Assembly: GCF_010882175.1 (NCBI RefSeq)
Contig: NZ_WKLH01000001.1
Span: forward strand, 1,386,021 to 1,450,020
DNA length: 64,000 nucleotides
From: Mangrovibacterium lignilyticum
Lineage (GTDB): Bacteria; Bacteroidota; Bacteroidia; Bacteroidales; Prolixibacteraceae
Direction of reading: 5' to 3'
Part shown: piece by piece, positions 35,958 through 44,645 of the stretch
Layout of the letters: every line of letters starts with the position of its first letter
How positions within the stretch are numbered: the stretch's first letter is position 1
Position numbers and translations under genes: made by a program
Notes under the pieces: model-generated
What the model saw: the letters and a program-made list of their open reading frames with translations, nothing else
What the model was told of the DNA's origin: nothing
Databases searched by the model: none

Positions 35958-37418
35958 TTAAAACAGCTTGACACTAGTGACAGGATGTTCAGACTTTGAT
36001 TTATTTTTCTCTTCCCTCATGGGCAATATAATAAAGCCACGCATTTCTGATTTTCGTTCGGATCTGAACTCCAACCCTTTCAACTTGCAATAGATCTTCA
36101 CCCATTTGATAAACTTTTTATCTCCAATGGCTGCGTTGATACCTGACTGATATAGGTACTCTCCCTTGGTTTGGGAAGTAGGATTAAACCTTCCTCCAAT
36201 AAGGCCTTCTATGCTGTCCTCTATCCAATCAGCAAAAGTTTCGCAAGTTGATCGGATTAGTTCTTTCCGTTCATGGTCCGATTCAGCGGCCTCAACAATA
36301 CCTTCAGCCAAATATTGCTTCACACATGCTAGCATAAAGCTGTCAAACCTCTCCCATTCAGCAGAATCCCAGTCAACAAAGAAAGTGTGACCAAACTCAT
36401 CAATCGGCGTATGGTTCGCGGAAAAGTATTTGCCGATATCAACGCAGTACTGTCTTCGTTTGTAAGAACTACTGTTACCACGAATAATCGTATTTGCCGT
36501 AATTACAACTAGTGGACTCTTTTCCACTGGCAACCGGTACTCATCTTTTTGCTTACGATTGATGTTAAAACCATTGGTAATTGCACTAAACAGGCCCTCG
36601 AACTTAAACCCTTGTTTAATATCGTCAAGCAGCAATATATCGGTACTCTCATCAACACTTGCATAGGCAAATTCGTGCGTTGGATCAAACTTTTTACCAT
36701 CCCGCTCTACAACGTTCCTGATTTTTCCGATACCTTTCACAACTAAGCTCTTTCCGGTACCCCCTTCGGGTTCATCACTTACATTTTCATCATTTAATAT
36801 GACCGCCCTGGTGTTTGCCGAAGTCCGGTAATTATGCATCATATACCCGATTAAACCACGCAGATGAATAAATCGATCTTCCTTCGCGTTCGATATTAGT
36901 TTACAAAACTTCTCAAACACACTGGTGTCAAACACATGTTTAAAATTACGCGGAACAATCTGACTACTCCATACTAATCGCCCAAACTGTTCATATGGCA
37001 CAGGATCTAATATTCCACCCTTGGTGACCTCAACAACACCGTTCTGATAAAAGAAATAAGCGGAAGTCTCAGTATCCCTCAGTATCTTAGGCTCAACCGT
37101 AGCTAGCGAACTAAGATAAAACACACTAAAAAGATTGTTTTTGGATAAATAAAAGTCCACAGCTTCATTCGACATATTCTTCCTCACAAATCCTAGCACG
37201 AAATGTCTGATTTGAATATGATCGACCGTTGAAATCACATTTCCTTCTATTCGAACGAGCTCCAGGTTACTTCCGTTACGAACAGTCCGATACCCGTTAA
37301 ATTCAAGAAATTCAAAAAACAAACCATCATAGTGCCTAACCTCTCCCTTCTCCGATACAGAACAAAAGGTAAGCATCGGAGCAGCCGAAACTGCTCCGTT
37401 AATAGATATTGGATTCAT
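35958..37418 (-). CDS. SF3-type / VirE-D5-like replicative helicase of the element
   Basis: The 486-residue product has Walker A P-E-G-G-T-G-K-S (about 217-224), Walker B I-L-L-L-D-D-I (about 261-267) and a sensor-like S-P-L-V-V-I-T-A-N-T segment (~300), the order of superfamily 3 and D5/VirE-type helicases of phages, satellites and plasmids. The N-terminal 200 residues resemble the D5 N-terminal region. It would unwind the element for replication together with the Toprim/primase-like product encoded next. Its ATG overlaps the HNH gene stop (TAATG), so the two are co-translated. Confidence 0.85.
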   Translation of the reverse strand: MNPISINGAVSAAPMLTFCSVSEKGEVRHYDGLFFEFLEFNGYRTVRNGSNLELVRIEGNVISTVDHIQIRHFVLGFVRKNMSNEAVDFYLSKNNLFSVFYLSSLATVEPKILRDTETSAYFFYQNGVVEVTKGGILDPVPYEQFGRLVWSSQIVPRNFKHVFDTSVFEKFCKLISNAKEDRFIHLRGLIGYMMHNYRTSANTRAVILNDENVSDEPEGGTGKSLVVKGIGKIRNVVERDGKKFDPTHEFAYASVDESTDILLLDDIKQGFKFEGLFSAITNGFNINRKQKDEYRLPVEKSPLVVITANTIIRGNSSSYKRRQYCVDIGKYFSANHTPIDEFGHTFFVDWDSAEWERFDSFMLACVKQYLAEGIVEAAESDHERKELIRSTCETFADWIEDSIEGLIGGRFNPTSQTKGEYLYQSGINAAIGDKKFIKWVKIYCKLKGLEFRSERKSEMRGFIILPMREEKNKSKSEHPVTSVKLF

Positions 37419-38104
37419 TAGTGCTGCCCTCCCTTTAATTTATTTTCGTGGTAATGACGGATATTCTCTAACTGTGTAACCCACTCCAAGTTATCTAAGG
37501 TATTATTCGTCTTATCCAAATCTTTGTGATTGATTTGACCTTTCCCTTCAATTCTTGACAAAAATGTATTCCCCACAGCCCTATGCACATACTCGCTAGT
37601 TTTTACTCCCTCCAAATAAGGAGAAAAGACAAGATATCCACCACCATTTTTAGACGGGTTAATAAACTGAGCTTTCTCCCTTTTTGTCGACACAATTCGG
37701 CCTGTCATAGATGCAAAATAATCTGACATCCCAGGTATCTCCCGAACAAGATGCCCGATCGGCACTCGATCTCGTCCGGCAAACAACTTAAAGATCTGTG
37801 AAAGCGGTGTCGAATTTCGGATAGTTGTTGATTTGATAAATAGGCAGGCGATCATTCCACCAATGCGTAACCTTGCAGCCTTGTCCTTTGCATGACAATA
37901 GTCTACCAATAGTAGGTTCCACATCTCCAAGTGACAGCCTTTATTTACTCCCCATTCAACAAACTCTGCCAGTTTAGGGTAGTCCACCATAAAGCGTTTT
38001 CCGAGCTCAACAAAAATGCGTATATTGTTTCTCGTATCCTTCGTATCGTTTCGAACAATGTTTGCCTCCGAATGTCTAGCGGGGGCTTCTTTTTTTACAG
38101 CCAT
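37418..38104 (-). CDS. HNH endonuclease domain protein
   Basis: The 228-residue product from the ATG at 38104, 4 bases after the HTH gene stop (an upstream TTG at 38140 overlaps that gene), has a helical N-terminal ~120 residues and a C-terminal HNH_3-type nuclease: V-H-R-A-V-G-N-T-F-L, then G-Q-I-N-H-K-D-L-D-K-T-N-N, and L-D-N-L-E-W-V-T-Q-L-E-N-I-R-H. This C-terminal pattern is that of phage and homing-type HNH nucleases with a NUMOD-like companion. In the element it may process DNA during replication or exclude competitors. Confidence 0.88.
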   Translation of the reverse strand: MAVKKEAPARHSEANIVRNDTKDTRNNIRIFVELGKRFMVDYPKLAEFVEWGVNKGCHLEMWNLLLVDYCHAKDKAARLRIGGMIACLFIKSTTIRNSTPLSQIFKLFAGRDRVPIGHLVREIPGMSDYFASMTGRIVSTKREKAQFINPSKNGGGYLVFSPYLEGVKTSEYVHRAVGNTFLSRIEGKGQINHKDLDKTNNTLDNLEWVTQLENIRHYHENKLKGGQH

Positions 38105-38108
38105 ATCA

Positions 38109-38381
38109 TTAGTTTTTTCGTTCAAATGATTCAGCTGCACTCAGTACATTTTCCTTTTGATACATGATCTTAGCCCCCACCCGAATGGGAGTTAACATAC
38201 CTTTGGCTTCCCACCTGATCATAGTTAGGTCGGACCGCACACCAAGGATTTTCTTTGCTTCTTTTCTTGATATCAGTTCAGGACTGGTTTCTTTAACCGG
38301 CATATATGCCTTGACTGCGGAATAGATCATTTCTTTAAGCTGATCTGGGCTTAACTGAACTACGGTAATGTGGTTGTCCAT
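38109..38381 (-). CDS. Helix-turn-helix protein, excisionase-like
   Basis: The 90-residue product from the ATG at 38381 (a TTG at 38390 adds three residues) has a MerR/HTH_17-type DNA-binding helix pair: I-S-R-K-E-A-K-K-I-L-G-V-R, then T-M-I-R-W-E-A-K-G-M-L-T-P-I-R and I-M-Y-Q-K-E-N-V-L. Such small HTH proteins sit near the integrase in Bacteroidota elements and act as Xis or replication regulators. It precedes the HNH gene by a few bases. Confidence 0.85.
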   Translation of the reverse strand: MDNHITVVQLSPDQLKEMIYSAVKAYMPVKETSPELISRKEAKKILGVRSDLTMIRWEAKGMLTPIRVGAKIMYQKENVLSAAESFERKN

Positions 38382-38479
38382 GAGGTTCAAATTTGATTGT
38401 GTTAGTAATTAAAATCAAATGTAAGGGCACCACCTCCGTGTCCAGTGGACAAAAGTTTCACTTCATACCAAGAAGAAGA

Positions 38480-39364
38480 CTAAACAATGATACCAACCTT
38501 CACTTTAACGTATGTTCTGACTTTCTCAGCATCGGCTTCTGGGATGAATGGTAAGTATATGCTACAGGTGTCTTTGATCAATTTAGTGTCTTCCTTAGCG
38601 ATAGGCAACCGATCTATGTTCGAATAATTCTTCCGGGCGTTGCCGGGCGTCCCAAAGTCATAATGCGCTAAAATCACAGTAAAACTTCGATCTACACTTG
38701 TAAAGTCGATGGGAATATCAACCCCCGACTCGATGACAAGTCTACAAAACATCGCTTTTTTAGGTGCTGGAATCTTCTGCCAAAAGGCTTTTTCCTTTTT
38801 ATTAATCTCGATAAGATTCCGTCGCCACAACTCACAAGCTTCGCTTTGATTATCATATTCAAGAATCAATTCCAACTCATCCACCATGAAAAGTCTTACA
38901 AAGCCAGATGATACTGTTGCCGAAACAACACCTTCAGTAAGCTGCGACAAATCAACGTCTATATCATCTGACAGACGAGGCACAAACTCCCTTCCTTGTA
39001 TAGTTATCGGCTTACTAAAAAATTCACGCATCAATTCAATTTCTGGTGCTATTGCTTTAGCAAGTTCTTCTGCATATTCGGGATCCGCACCACCAAAATA
39101 CCCTGCACCAGTGTCAGGATTGGTAAATACATCCGCTAACTTATCTGGGTCAGTACTCAACAACTGCTTAATCAAGGCGTCTTCCTGCTGGTTTGCAAAA
39201 TTAACTATACTTGATACGGCTTCCTTCAGATCTCCATATAACCTCATCTTTTCTGTATTCGATGCACAACTCTCGTATGCCTCCATGATCGGCGAGCGAC
39301 TTTCAGCCTCACAACAGTCTGCAATTAGCCTATAACCTTTAAATTCAGCACTCATACTTTTCAT
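38480..39364 (-). CDS. Unknown protein linked to the integrase
   Basis: The 294-residue product starts 20 bases inside the 3' end of the integrase gene, so it is probably co-expressed. It is acidic, without signal peptide or membrane segment, mostly helical. The N-terminal ~90 residues have few landmarks apart from two Cys residues near 17-18 and one near 33; the C-terminal part has V-I-E-S-G-V-D-I-P and H-Y-D-F-G-T-P. I do not recognise a family. Confidence 0.65.
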   Translation of the reverse strand: MKSMSAEFKGYRLIADCCEAESRSPIMEAYESCASNTEKMRLYGDLKEAVSSIVNFANQQEDALIKQLLSTDPDKLADVFTNPDTGAGYFGGADPEYAEELAKAIAPEIELMREFFSKPITIQGREFVPRLSDDIDVDLSQLTEGVVSATVSSGFVRLFMVDELELILEYDNQSEACELWRRNLIEINKKEKAFWQKIPAPKKAMFCRLVIESGVDIPIDFTSVDRSFTVILAHYDFGTPGNARKNYSNIDRLPIAKEDTKLIKDTCSIYLPFIPEADAEKVRTYVKVKVGIIV

Positions 39365-40550
39365 TCCAAAATTTTGCTAACATTTCTGCTTGTTGTTCTT
39401 TTGATACCTTTATATATTTCAGGAAAGCGGCCTGTGTTCTGTGACCGGTCATATTCATTATCGTAATCTCGGAAACACCTTCTTTAAAAAGATTACTTGC
39501 AAAACTCCTACGAGCAGTATGGCTACTTACAAGCTCCCACTTCTCGTATTTAACTTCCGAATAAACTCCACCGACTGTCTTTCCAACAGTCTCCTTCTGC
39601 CTCAAGCTCGCTGCTTTAGCAATGAGCTTCACTTCCCTGTTAAACGGCTGATTCGCTATTGTTTTTGGCAATACCCAGTTATACTTATCAAATATCTCAC
39701 GCACCACTGGGTGTATCGGAATAACCACGGGATCTTTGGTCTTTGTTTGCTTAAAGTAGATTAAGCCGTTCTTTACGGTCTCCTGTCTTATTTTGCCTAA
39801 ATCGCTATGCCTACACCCCACCCAGCAAGCAATGACAAACAAGTCTCTGGTTTTTTCAAGATGAGGATGCCGCGATAAATTGGCTCGATAAATCCGGTTA
39901 ATCTCGGATTCGTTCAGATATACGTTGTCGCTATCCTCCGTCTCCTTCTTAAATTGGAGGTAATCGTCATACCGGTTAACCTTATGAAGTGCTCCAGCCT
40001 TACATATAGCTTTTATTGCCTTGACGTGGTCTGCGATAGTGTTTTTCGCAAGCCCCCTCTGTTGCAAAAACGCAATATACCTGTCGTAAAATTGATAATT
40101 GATGTGCTGCCAGTCCAAGTCGGGATCGAATTCCCGGAGTCTTTTAAGGACTATATTGTACTTGGCTATCGACTGCTGTTTAATGTTTAGATTGGCAACG
40201 TGCCTGGCCGACCAGATGAAGAAGTCGTCAACAACCCTCGTTTCATGCTTCTCCGGATACCTGAACCGATCAACTACGTCCAACAACCACCCCGCTTTTT
40301 TCTCAGACGATTGTTCGGCCCAATTATGGATATGCTCTTTAAGCTGCCTCAGCCGACCTACCAAACGATCTTTGCCAGGGAACGTAGTTTTCCTGAACTC
40401 TTGCTTTTCCAAGTTCCAATGCCTTAGCTTTACAACCTCCCCGGTCTTGGCAATCTGATCAACATTTGCGTCCTTAAATCGGACGCGGATTGACACGTCG
40501 CTTTCCGGGTGACTTAGTTTAGTTCGAACCTTAAAATAGACTTTAGCCAT
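39345..40550 (-). CDS. Tyrosine recombinase (site-specific integrase)
   Basis: The 401-residue product has an N-terminal arm-binding domain (about 1-95), a SAM-like core-binding domain (about 105-205) and a C-terminal catalytic domain. Catalytic residues are visible: Arg247 (G-C-R-H-S-D), a Lys in Q-T-K-T-K-D (~270), His344 and Arg347 (S-H-T-A-R-R-S-F), His370 (T-G-H-R-T-Q) and nucleophile Tyr379 (F-L-K-Y-I-K). This is the Bacteroidota mobile-element integrase type. It lies next to attR and would recombine the 15-bp tRNA-Gln core. All catalytic residues are present, so it looks active. Confidence 0.95.
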   Translation of the reverse strand: MAKVYFKVRTKLSHPESDVSIRVRFKDANVDQIAKTGEVVKLRHWNLEKQEFRKTTFPGKDRLVGRLRQLKEHIHNWAEQSSEKKAGWLLDVVDRFRYPEKHETRVVDDFFIWSARHVANLNIKQQSIAKYNIVLKRLREFDPDLDWQHINYQFYDRYIAFLQQRGLAKNTIADHVKAIKAICKAGALHKVNRYDDYLQFKKETEDSDNVYLNESEINRIYRANLSRHPHLEKTRDLFVIACWVGCRHSDLGKIRQETVKNGLIYFKQTKTKDPVVIPIHPVVREIFDKYNWVLPKTIANQPFNREVKLIAKAASLRQKETVGKTVGGVYSEVKYEKWELVSSHTARRSFASNLFKEGVSEITIMNMTGHRTQAAFLKYIKVSKEQQAEMLAKFWNEKYEC

Positions 40551-40586
40551 ATGGTAGTTAATCTAGTTACCCACTAAATTACGAAA

Positions 40587-40617
40587 TAGGGTGCAACTAC
40601 TATTCATTTGCACCCTA
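40587..40617. promoter_or_regulatory. Perfect inverted repeat upstream of the integrase (candidate arm sites or operator)
   Basis: TAGGGTGCAA at 40587-40596 and TTGCACCCTA at 40608-40617 form a perfect 10-bp inverted repeat with an 11-base spacer, 37 bases upstream of the integrase ATG. The core octamer matches the two motifs just inside attL. It could be an integrase arm site, an autoregulatory operator, or both. Confidence 0.65.
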
Positions 40618-40745
40618 AAATAGTGAAAAGAATTAAAAAGCAGTGAAGAATAACTTTTTACAAAAACATTTAGAAAGCCTATAAATAGTACATTACATAA
40701 CCTTTTAGTTAATAATTGTTTTTTATCTTAATTAACTATTTAAGA

Positions 40746-40760
40746 CCTGGCGGGTCAACA
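40746..40760 (+). repeat. Right attachment site (attR)
   Basis: CCTGGCGGGTCAACA is identical to the 3' end of tRNA-Gln at 27979-27993. It is the displaced end of the original tRNA gene; no other part of a tRNA is present here. Confidence 0.92.
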
Positions 40761-40763
40761 GAT

Positions 40764-40795
40764 AAAGCAACTCAATTTGGGTTGCTTTTTTCGTT
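40764..40795 (+). terminator. Stranded native tRNA-Gln terminator
   Basis: The stem AGCAAC / GTTGCT (with flanking AA/TT pairs) followed by six T lies right after attR. Before insertion it would have followed tRNA-Gln directly. It now sits between the element and the LysR gene end and may act for LysR on the other strand. Confidence 0.8.
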
Positions 40796-40796
40796 T

Positions 40797-41681
40797 TCAA
40801 GAGTACAGAGACTGTAAGGCATTCTGCAAAGCAGGGTTCCGGTTATTCTCTTTCCAAACGGCATACAATCCGGTTCGCTGTGTAAGATGATCAAGTGGCA
40901 CTTGTTTTATCTTCAAATCGTACCCTTCTTTCAGTGAACTCGGCACAATTGCCAATCCGATTCCCTCTTCTACCAATTTAAAAATAGTGAGCGCATTTAC
41001 TGATTTATGCAAAACTTTGGGTTGAAAATGGTGATCCTCAAAAATGCTCATGATCAAATCGTAGTAAAACGAGCTGTATTCGCTCGAAAAGAGGATGAAC
41101 TGTTCCTCTTTCAGCTGTTCCAGACTTTCAAAATTGTCACAGTTAATGGCATGGGATTCGGGAAGAATCACGGCAAACGACTCATCGGAGATCTTTAATT
41201 TTTGAATCCCAGCCGGAACATTCGGCATGCGCACAAAGCCCAAATCAATTTTGTGATTAAGCAACATCTCCAACTGCTGGCTATTCGACGTTTCTTCCAG
41301 TACCGCCTGAATATCCGGGAACTTGTGTTTTAAATCGAGTAATAAATCGGGGATGACCTTTTGAGCGGCCGAACCGATAAAACCAATTCGCAATTCGGCC
41401 TCCTTCCCCATCGAAATACTCTCAAGGTGGTGCTGCACCATGTCCAAATGGTTAAAAATGAAATCGACTTCGTGCTTCAAAAATTGCCCTGCCGGAGTCA
41501 ATTCCACGTGGCGTTTACTCCGTTCAAACAGCTTTACACCGTACAATTCCTCCATCTGTTTAATCTGCCGTGTCAGTCCTGGTTGCGAAATAAACAAGCG
41601 CTCAGCAGCTCGCCTAAAACGCAATTCTTCGGCTAAAACCTGAAAATATCTTAAATGGCGAAGCTCAATATGATAACTCAT
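40797..41681 (-). CDS. LysR-type transcriptional regulator beside the hut operon
   Basis: The 294-residue product from the ATG at 41681 has the LysR winged helix: L-R-H-L-R-Y-F-Q-V-L-A-E-E, then A-A-E-R-L-F-I-S-Q-P-G-L-T-R-Q-I-K and G-V-K-L-F-E-R. The rest is the periplasmic-binding-like inducer domain (L-R-I-G-F-I-G-S-A-A near 90). It is divergent from hutH across a 137-base region with a 20-bp imperfect palindrome, so it probably controls hut, perhaps with urocanate as inducer (inference; HutC-type GntR repressors are more usual for hut). Confidence 0.93.
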   Translation of the reverse strand: MSYHIELRHLRYFQVLAEELRFRRAAERLFISQPGLTRQIKQMEELYGVKLFERSKRHVELTPAGQFLKHEVDFIFNHLDMVQHHLESISMGKEAELRIGFIGSAAQKVIPDLLLDLKHKFPDIQAVLEETSNSQQLEMLLNHKIDLGFVRMPNVPAGIQKLKISDESFAVILPESHAINCDNFESLEQLKEEQFILFSSEYSSFYYDLIMSIFEDHHFQPKVLHKSVNALTIFKLVEEGIGLAIVPSSLKEGYDLKIKQVPLDHLTQRTGLYAVWKENNRNPALQNALQSLYS

Positions 41682-41702
41682 GGTTATTAACAATTGACAA
41701 AA

Positions 41703-41749
41703 TTGGTATTTATAATTATCAAATATAAGCTGTAATTTTGAATTACCAA
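41703..41749. promoter_or_regulatory. Candidate LysR operator between LysR and hutH
   Basis: The 20 bases at 41703-41722 form an imperfect palindrome (TTGGTATTTA / TAATTATCAA, with 16 of 20 positions symmetric) of the T-N11-A type. A second TTGGTA half-site in inverted orientation (TACCAA) lies at 41744-41749. This is the usual layout of LysR recognition and activation sites. Confidence 0.6.
41733..41740 (+). promoter_or_regulatory. -7 element for the hut operon
   Basis: TAATTTTG fits the Bacteroidota -7 consensus TAnnTTTG exactly. No good -33 element is found at the expected distance, where the LysR palindrome lies instead; that agrees with an activator-dependent promoter. Confidence 0.55.
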
Positions 41750-41818
41750 GACCCGAGAATACATACCTATACTCAGCCTCAATCGTATAAATAATCGACT
41801 AAAGAATAATAGCAAGAT

Positions 41819-43393
41819 ATGTCCCAGGAAGTATTTCATTACGGAGAAGATTTCCTCACAGCCTCAAAAGCACTGGCTTTGAGCTGTGGAGAACTAAAAG
41901 GTGAGTTAAGCAAAACTGCCCGTGAAGGAATCAGAAAATGCCAGCAGATTGTAGAAGACATTACAGAATCAGACCAAGCTGTTTATGGCATCAATACGGG
42001 CTTTGGCCCACTGTGTACAACGCGTGTTTCGGCTGCCGACACCAAAAAACTGCAGGAGAATATTTTAAAGAGTCATGCGGTAGGAACCGGCGATCCAATC
42101 CCGACTTCCATTGCTGCACTCATGCTGGTGCTGAAAGTTCATGCGCTGGCCAAAGGTTTTTCGGGTATTCAGGAAGCCACTATCGACCGCATTATCTGGC
42201 ATATTGACCAAGCCGCAATTCCCGTTGTTCCCAAACAGGGCTCAGTTGGTGCATCCGGTGATCTGGCGCCGCTTTCACACCTTTTTCTGCCGTTGATTGG
42301 CTACGGCAAGCTTGATTACAAAGGAAAAAGAAGAGATGCAGAGACCGTTCTTTCTGAATTGAATCAGGAACCGTTGAAACTGAATGGGAAAGAAGGATTG
42401 GCGCTCATAAACGGAACCCAATTTATGGCAGCCCATGCGGTCACTGCCGTGATCAAGATGCAAAACCTGATCGCTTCAGCCGATCTCATTGGAGCGATGA
42501 TGATTGAAGGGCTCACCGGTTCGGCGCGACCTTTTCTGCCTCAACTGCACAAAATCCGTCCGTTTAAAGGCAACCGCCACACGGCTGAAACAGTCACCAA
42601 TCTCTTGACAAATTCGGAGGTCGTTCAATCACACGCCGGATGTACCCGTGTTCAGGATCCTTACTCACTACGCTGTATGCCGCAAGTGCACGGAGCTTCG
42701 TGGAATGCCTGGCTACACCTAAAGGAAACCGTTGAAATTGAAATCAATTCGGTGACCGACAATCCGATTGTCTTTGACGACGGATCAACCATCAGTGGCG
42801 GAAATTTCCACGGGCAGCCCATCGCACTTCCCATGGATTATGCCTGCTTAGCAGCTTCCGAAATCGGGAATATTTCCGACCGCCGCATTTATTTGTCGTT
42901 GATGGGAAACTACCCCGGCGTACCGAAACTGCTGCTCAAAGAAACCGGTCTAAACTCCGGATTCATGATTGTTCAGTACACATCGGCTGCTTTAGCCAGC
43001 GAAAACAAAAGCTTGTGCTACCCGGCCAGCGCCGACAGTATTCCAACTTCCATGGGGCAAGAAGATCATGTAAGCATGGGCTCCATTAGCGGCCGCAAAT
43101 TACTGACAGTTATCGACAATGTTGAACGGGTTCTGGGACTGGAGTTGTTTTGCGCAGCCCAGGCGCTGGATTTCCATGCACCACTTCGCCCAACTCCGAT
43201 TCTTGACGGTCTGCAAAAACACATTCGCAAACAAATTCCTCACATAACCGAGGATGAACTGATCAACGACTATATGCACCACGCCATCAACTTTGTCAAA
43301 AATGCCGACCTGGTAAAACTGGCGAAAGAAATTTCAGCCATTTCAGGTGCGCCCTACAGAACAACGCTTAGCAACTTATTTGACGAATTTTAA
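41819..43393 (+). CDS. hutH: Histidine ammonia-lyase
   Basis: The 524-residue product has the MIO active-site triad Ala145-Ser146-Gly147 in G-S-V-G-A-S-G-D-L-A-P-L-S-H, the Y-G-I-N-T-G-F-G segment and N-G-T-Q-F-M-A. It deaminates L-histidine to urocanate, step 1 of the hut pathway. It is first in a five-gene operon (12 bases before hutI). Confidence 0.97.
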   Translation: MSQEVFHYGEDFLTASKALALSCGELKGELSKTAREGIRKCQQIVEDITESDQAVYGINTGFGPLCTTRVSAADTKKLQENILKSHAVGTGDPIPTSIAALMLVLKVHALAKGFSGIQEATIDRIIWHIDQAAIPVVPKQGSVGASGDLAPLSHLFLPLIGYGKLDYKGKRRDAETVLSELNQEPLKLNGKEGLALINGTQFMAAHAVTAVIKMQNLIASADLIGAMMIEGLTGSARPFLPQLHKIRPFKGNRHTAETVTNLLTNSEVVQSHAGCTRVQDPYSLRCMPQVHGASWNAWLHLKETVEIEINSVTDNPIVFDDGSTISGGNFHGQPIALPMDYACLAASEIGNISDRRIYLSLMGNYPGVPKLLLKETGLNSGFMIVQYTSAALASENKSLCYPASADSIPTSMGQEDHVSMGSISGRKLLTVIDNVERVLGLELFCAAQALDFHAPLRPTPILDGLQKHIRKQIPHITEDELINDYMHHAINFVKNADLVKLAKEISAISGAPYRTTLSNLFDEF

Positions 43394-43405
43394 TTTGACG
43401 TTGAC

Positions 43406-44641
43406 ATGACTTATTTAATTGGTCCACTGACGCAACTCCTGACATTGGAAGACCTTCCTGCCAAAGGCCCCATCGCTGATGACCTTTTGAAACCTTTTCC
43501 GAATGGAGGAATTCTGTTTGATGAGCACGGGATTCTGGAAACCGGCGATTTTGAAAAACTTAAAGCCGAAGTCAACGACCGACAAGTACGAACGATTGAG
43601 CTAAACGAAGATTTCGTTTGCCTCCCGGGATTGGTAGACAGCCACACCCACATTTGCTTCGGAGGATCGCGTGCACGTGACTATGCCATGCGTACTGCAG
43701 GGAAGAGCTATCTTGAAATCGCCGCTGAAGGTGGTGGCATTCTGGACACCGTTGGTCAAACAAGGAAGGCCAGCTTAGAGGAATTGGTCGACGGTATTAC
43801 AACCCGAATTTCACGGCACCTCTCCGAAGGCGTAACTACCTGCGAGGTAAAAAGTGGCTACGGGCTTTCCGTCGATGAAGAACTGAAAATGTTACGAGCC
43901 ATTCAGCAGGCCAACACCCGAACCCCTGCCGACCTCATCGCGACCTGTCTGGCAGCACACACAGTGCCTTCCGATTTTGCAGGTACCAAACAAGAATACC
44001 TAAGCAAAATAATTGAAAAGCTTTTCCCTGTTATCGTGGAAGAGAAACTAGCTTCCCGAATCGATGCCTTTATCGAACAAGGAGCTTTTCAAGCAGAAGA
44101 TGTTGTTGATTATTTCACCAAGGCCCAAGAATTGGGTTTCGACATTACGGTACATGCCGATCAATTTACAGCAACAGGGAGTAACGTAGCCGCCCGATAC
44201 GATGCAATGAGCGCGGATCATCTGGAAGCCAGCACCGATAAAGAAATAGCTTGTTTAGCAGCAGCCAATGTCGCTCCCGTTGTCTTACCCGGAGCTTCTT
44301 TAGGCCTGGGATGCAACTACGCGCCGGCGCGAAAACTGCTCAATGCCGGATTGCCCCTGGTCATTGCCAGTGATTGGAATCCCGGCTCAGCACCAATGGG
44401 CGATTTACTTTGCCAGGCTGCTATTTTGGGAGCAGCTGAAAAACTGAGTGCTGCGGAGATCTTCGCTGCCATCACTTATCGTGCAGCCCGTGTGCTCGGC
44501 CTAAACGACCGCGGTCAACTGGCAAAAGGACAAAAAGCTGATTTCATTCTCTTCCCAACTTCCGACTACCGGGAAATTTTATACCATCAGGGTAAGTTAA
44601 AGCCTGCTCATGTTTATAAAAACGGACAAAAAATCAACTAG
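43406..44641 (+). CDS. hutI: Imidazolonepropionase
   Basis: The 411-residue amidohydrolase-fold enzyme has the metal-binding V-D-S-H-T-H-I-C-F-G-G motif, V-K-S-G-Y-G-L, A-A-H-T-V-P, V-H-A-D-Q-F and S-D-W-N-P-G-S. It opens imidazolone propionate to N-formiminoglutamate, step 3 of hut. Four bases separate its stop from the hutU ATG. Confidence 0.97.
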   Translation: MTYLIGPLTQLLTLEDLPAKGPIADDLLKPFPNGGILFDEHGILETGDFEKLKAEVNDRQVRTIELNEDFVCLPGLVDSHTHICFGGSRARDYAMRTAGKSYLEIAAEGGGILDTVGQTRKASLEELVDGITTRISRHLSEGVTTCEVKSGYGLSVDEELKMLRAIQQANTRTPADLIATCLAAHTVPSDFAGTKQEYLSKIIEKLFPVIVEEKLASRIDAFIEQGAFQAEDVVDYFTKAQELGFDITVHADQFTATGSNVAARYDAMSADHLEASTDKEIACLAAANVAPVVLPGASLGLGCNYAPARKLLNAGLPLVIASDWNPGSAPMGDLLCQAAILGAAEKLSAAEIFAAITYRAARVLGLNDRGQLAKGQKADFILFPTSDYREILYHQGKLKPAHVYKNGQKIN

Positions 44642-44645
44642 CATC

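Larger units (their letters stand above)
27979..40760. mobile_element. tRNA-Gln-integrated element (~12.8 kb)
   Basis: The element is bounded by a 15-bp direct repeat (CCTGGCGGGTCAACA): one copy in the 3' end of the tRNA-Gln gene and one at 40746-40760. A tyrosine recombinase gene starts about 200 bases inside the right end. The content is int, an unknown gene, an Xis-like HTH gene, an HNH gene, an SF3-type helicase and a Toprim/primase-like gene, then cargo to the left. No relaxase, coupling protein or conjugation gene is visible. This is the layout of a small integrative element or phage satellite. Several genes carry in-frame stops, so the element may be stuck in place. Confidence 0.9.

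Noticed and set aside
27979-40760. Conjugative transposon (ICE)
   Set aside because: No relaxase, coupling protein, or Tra genes are recognisable.
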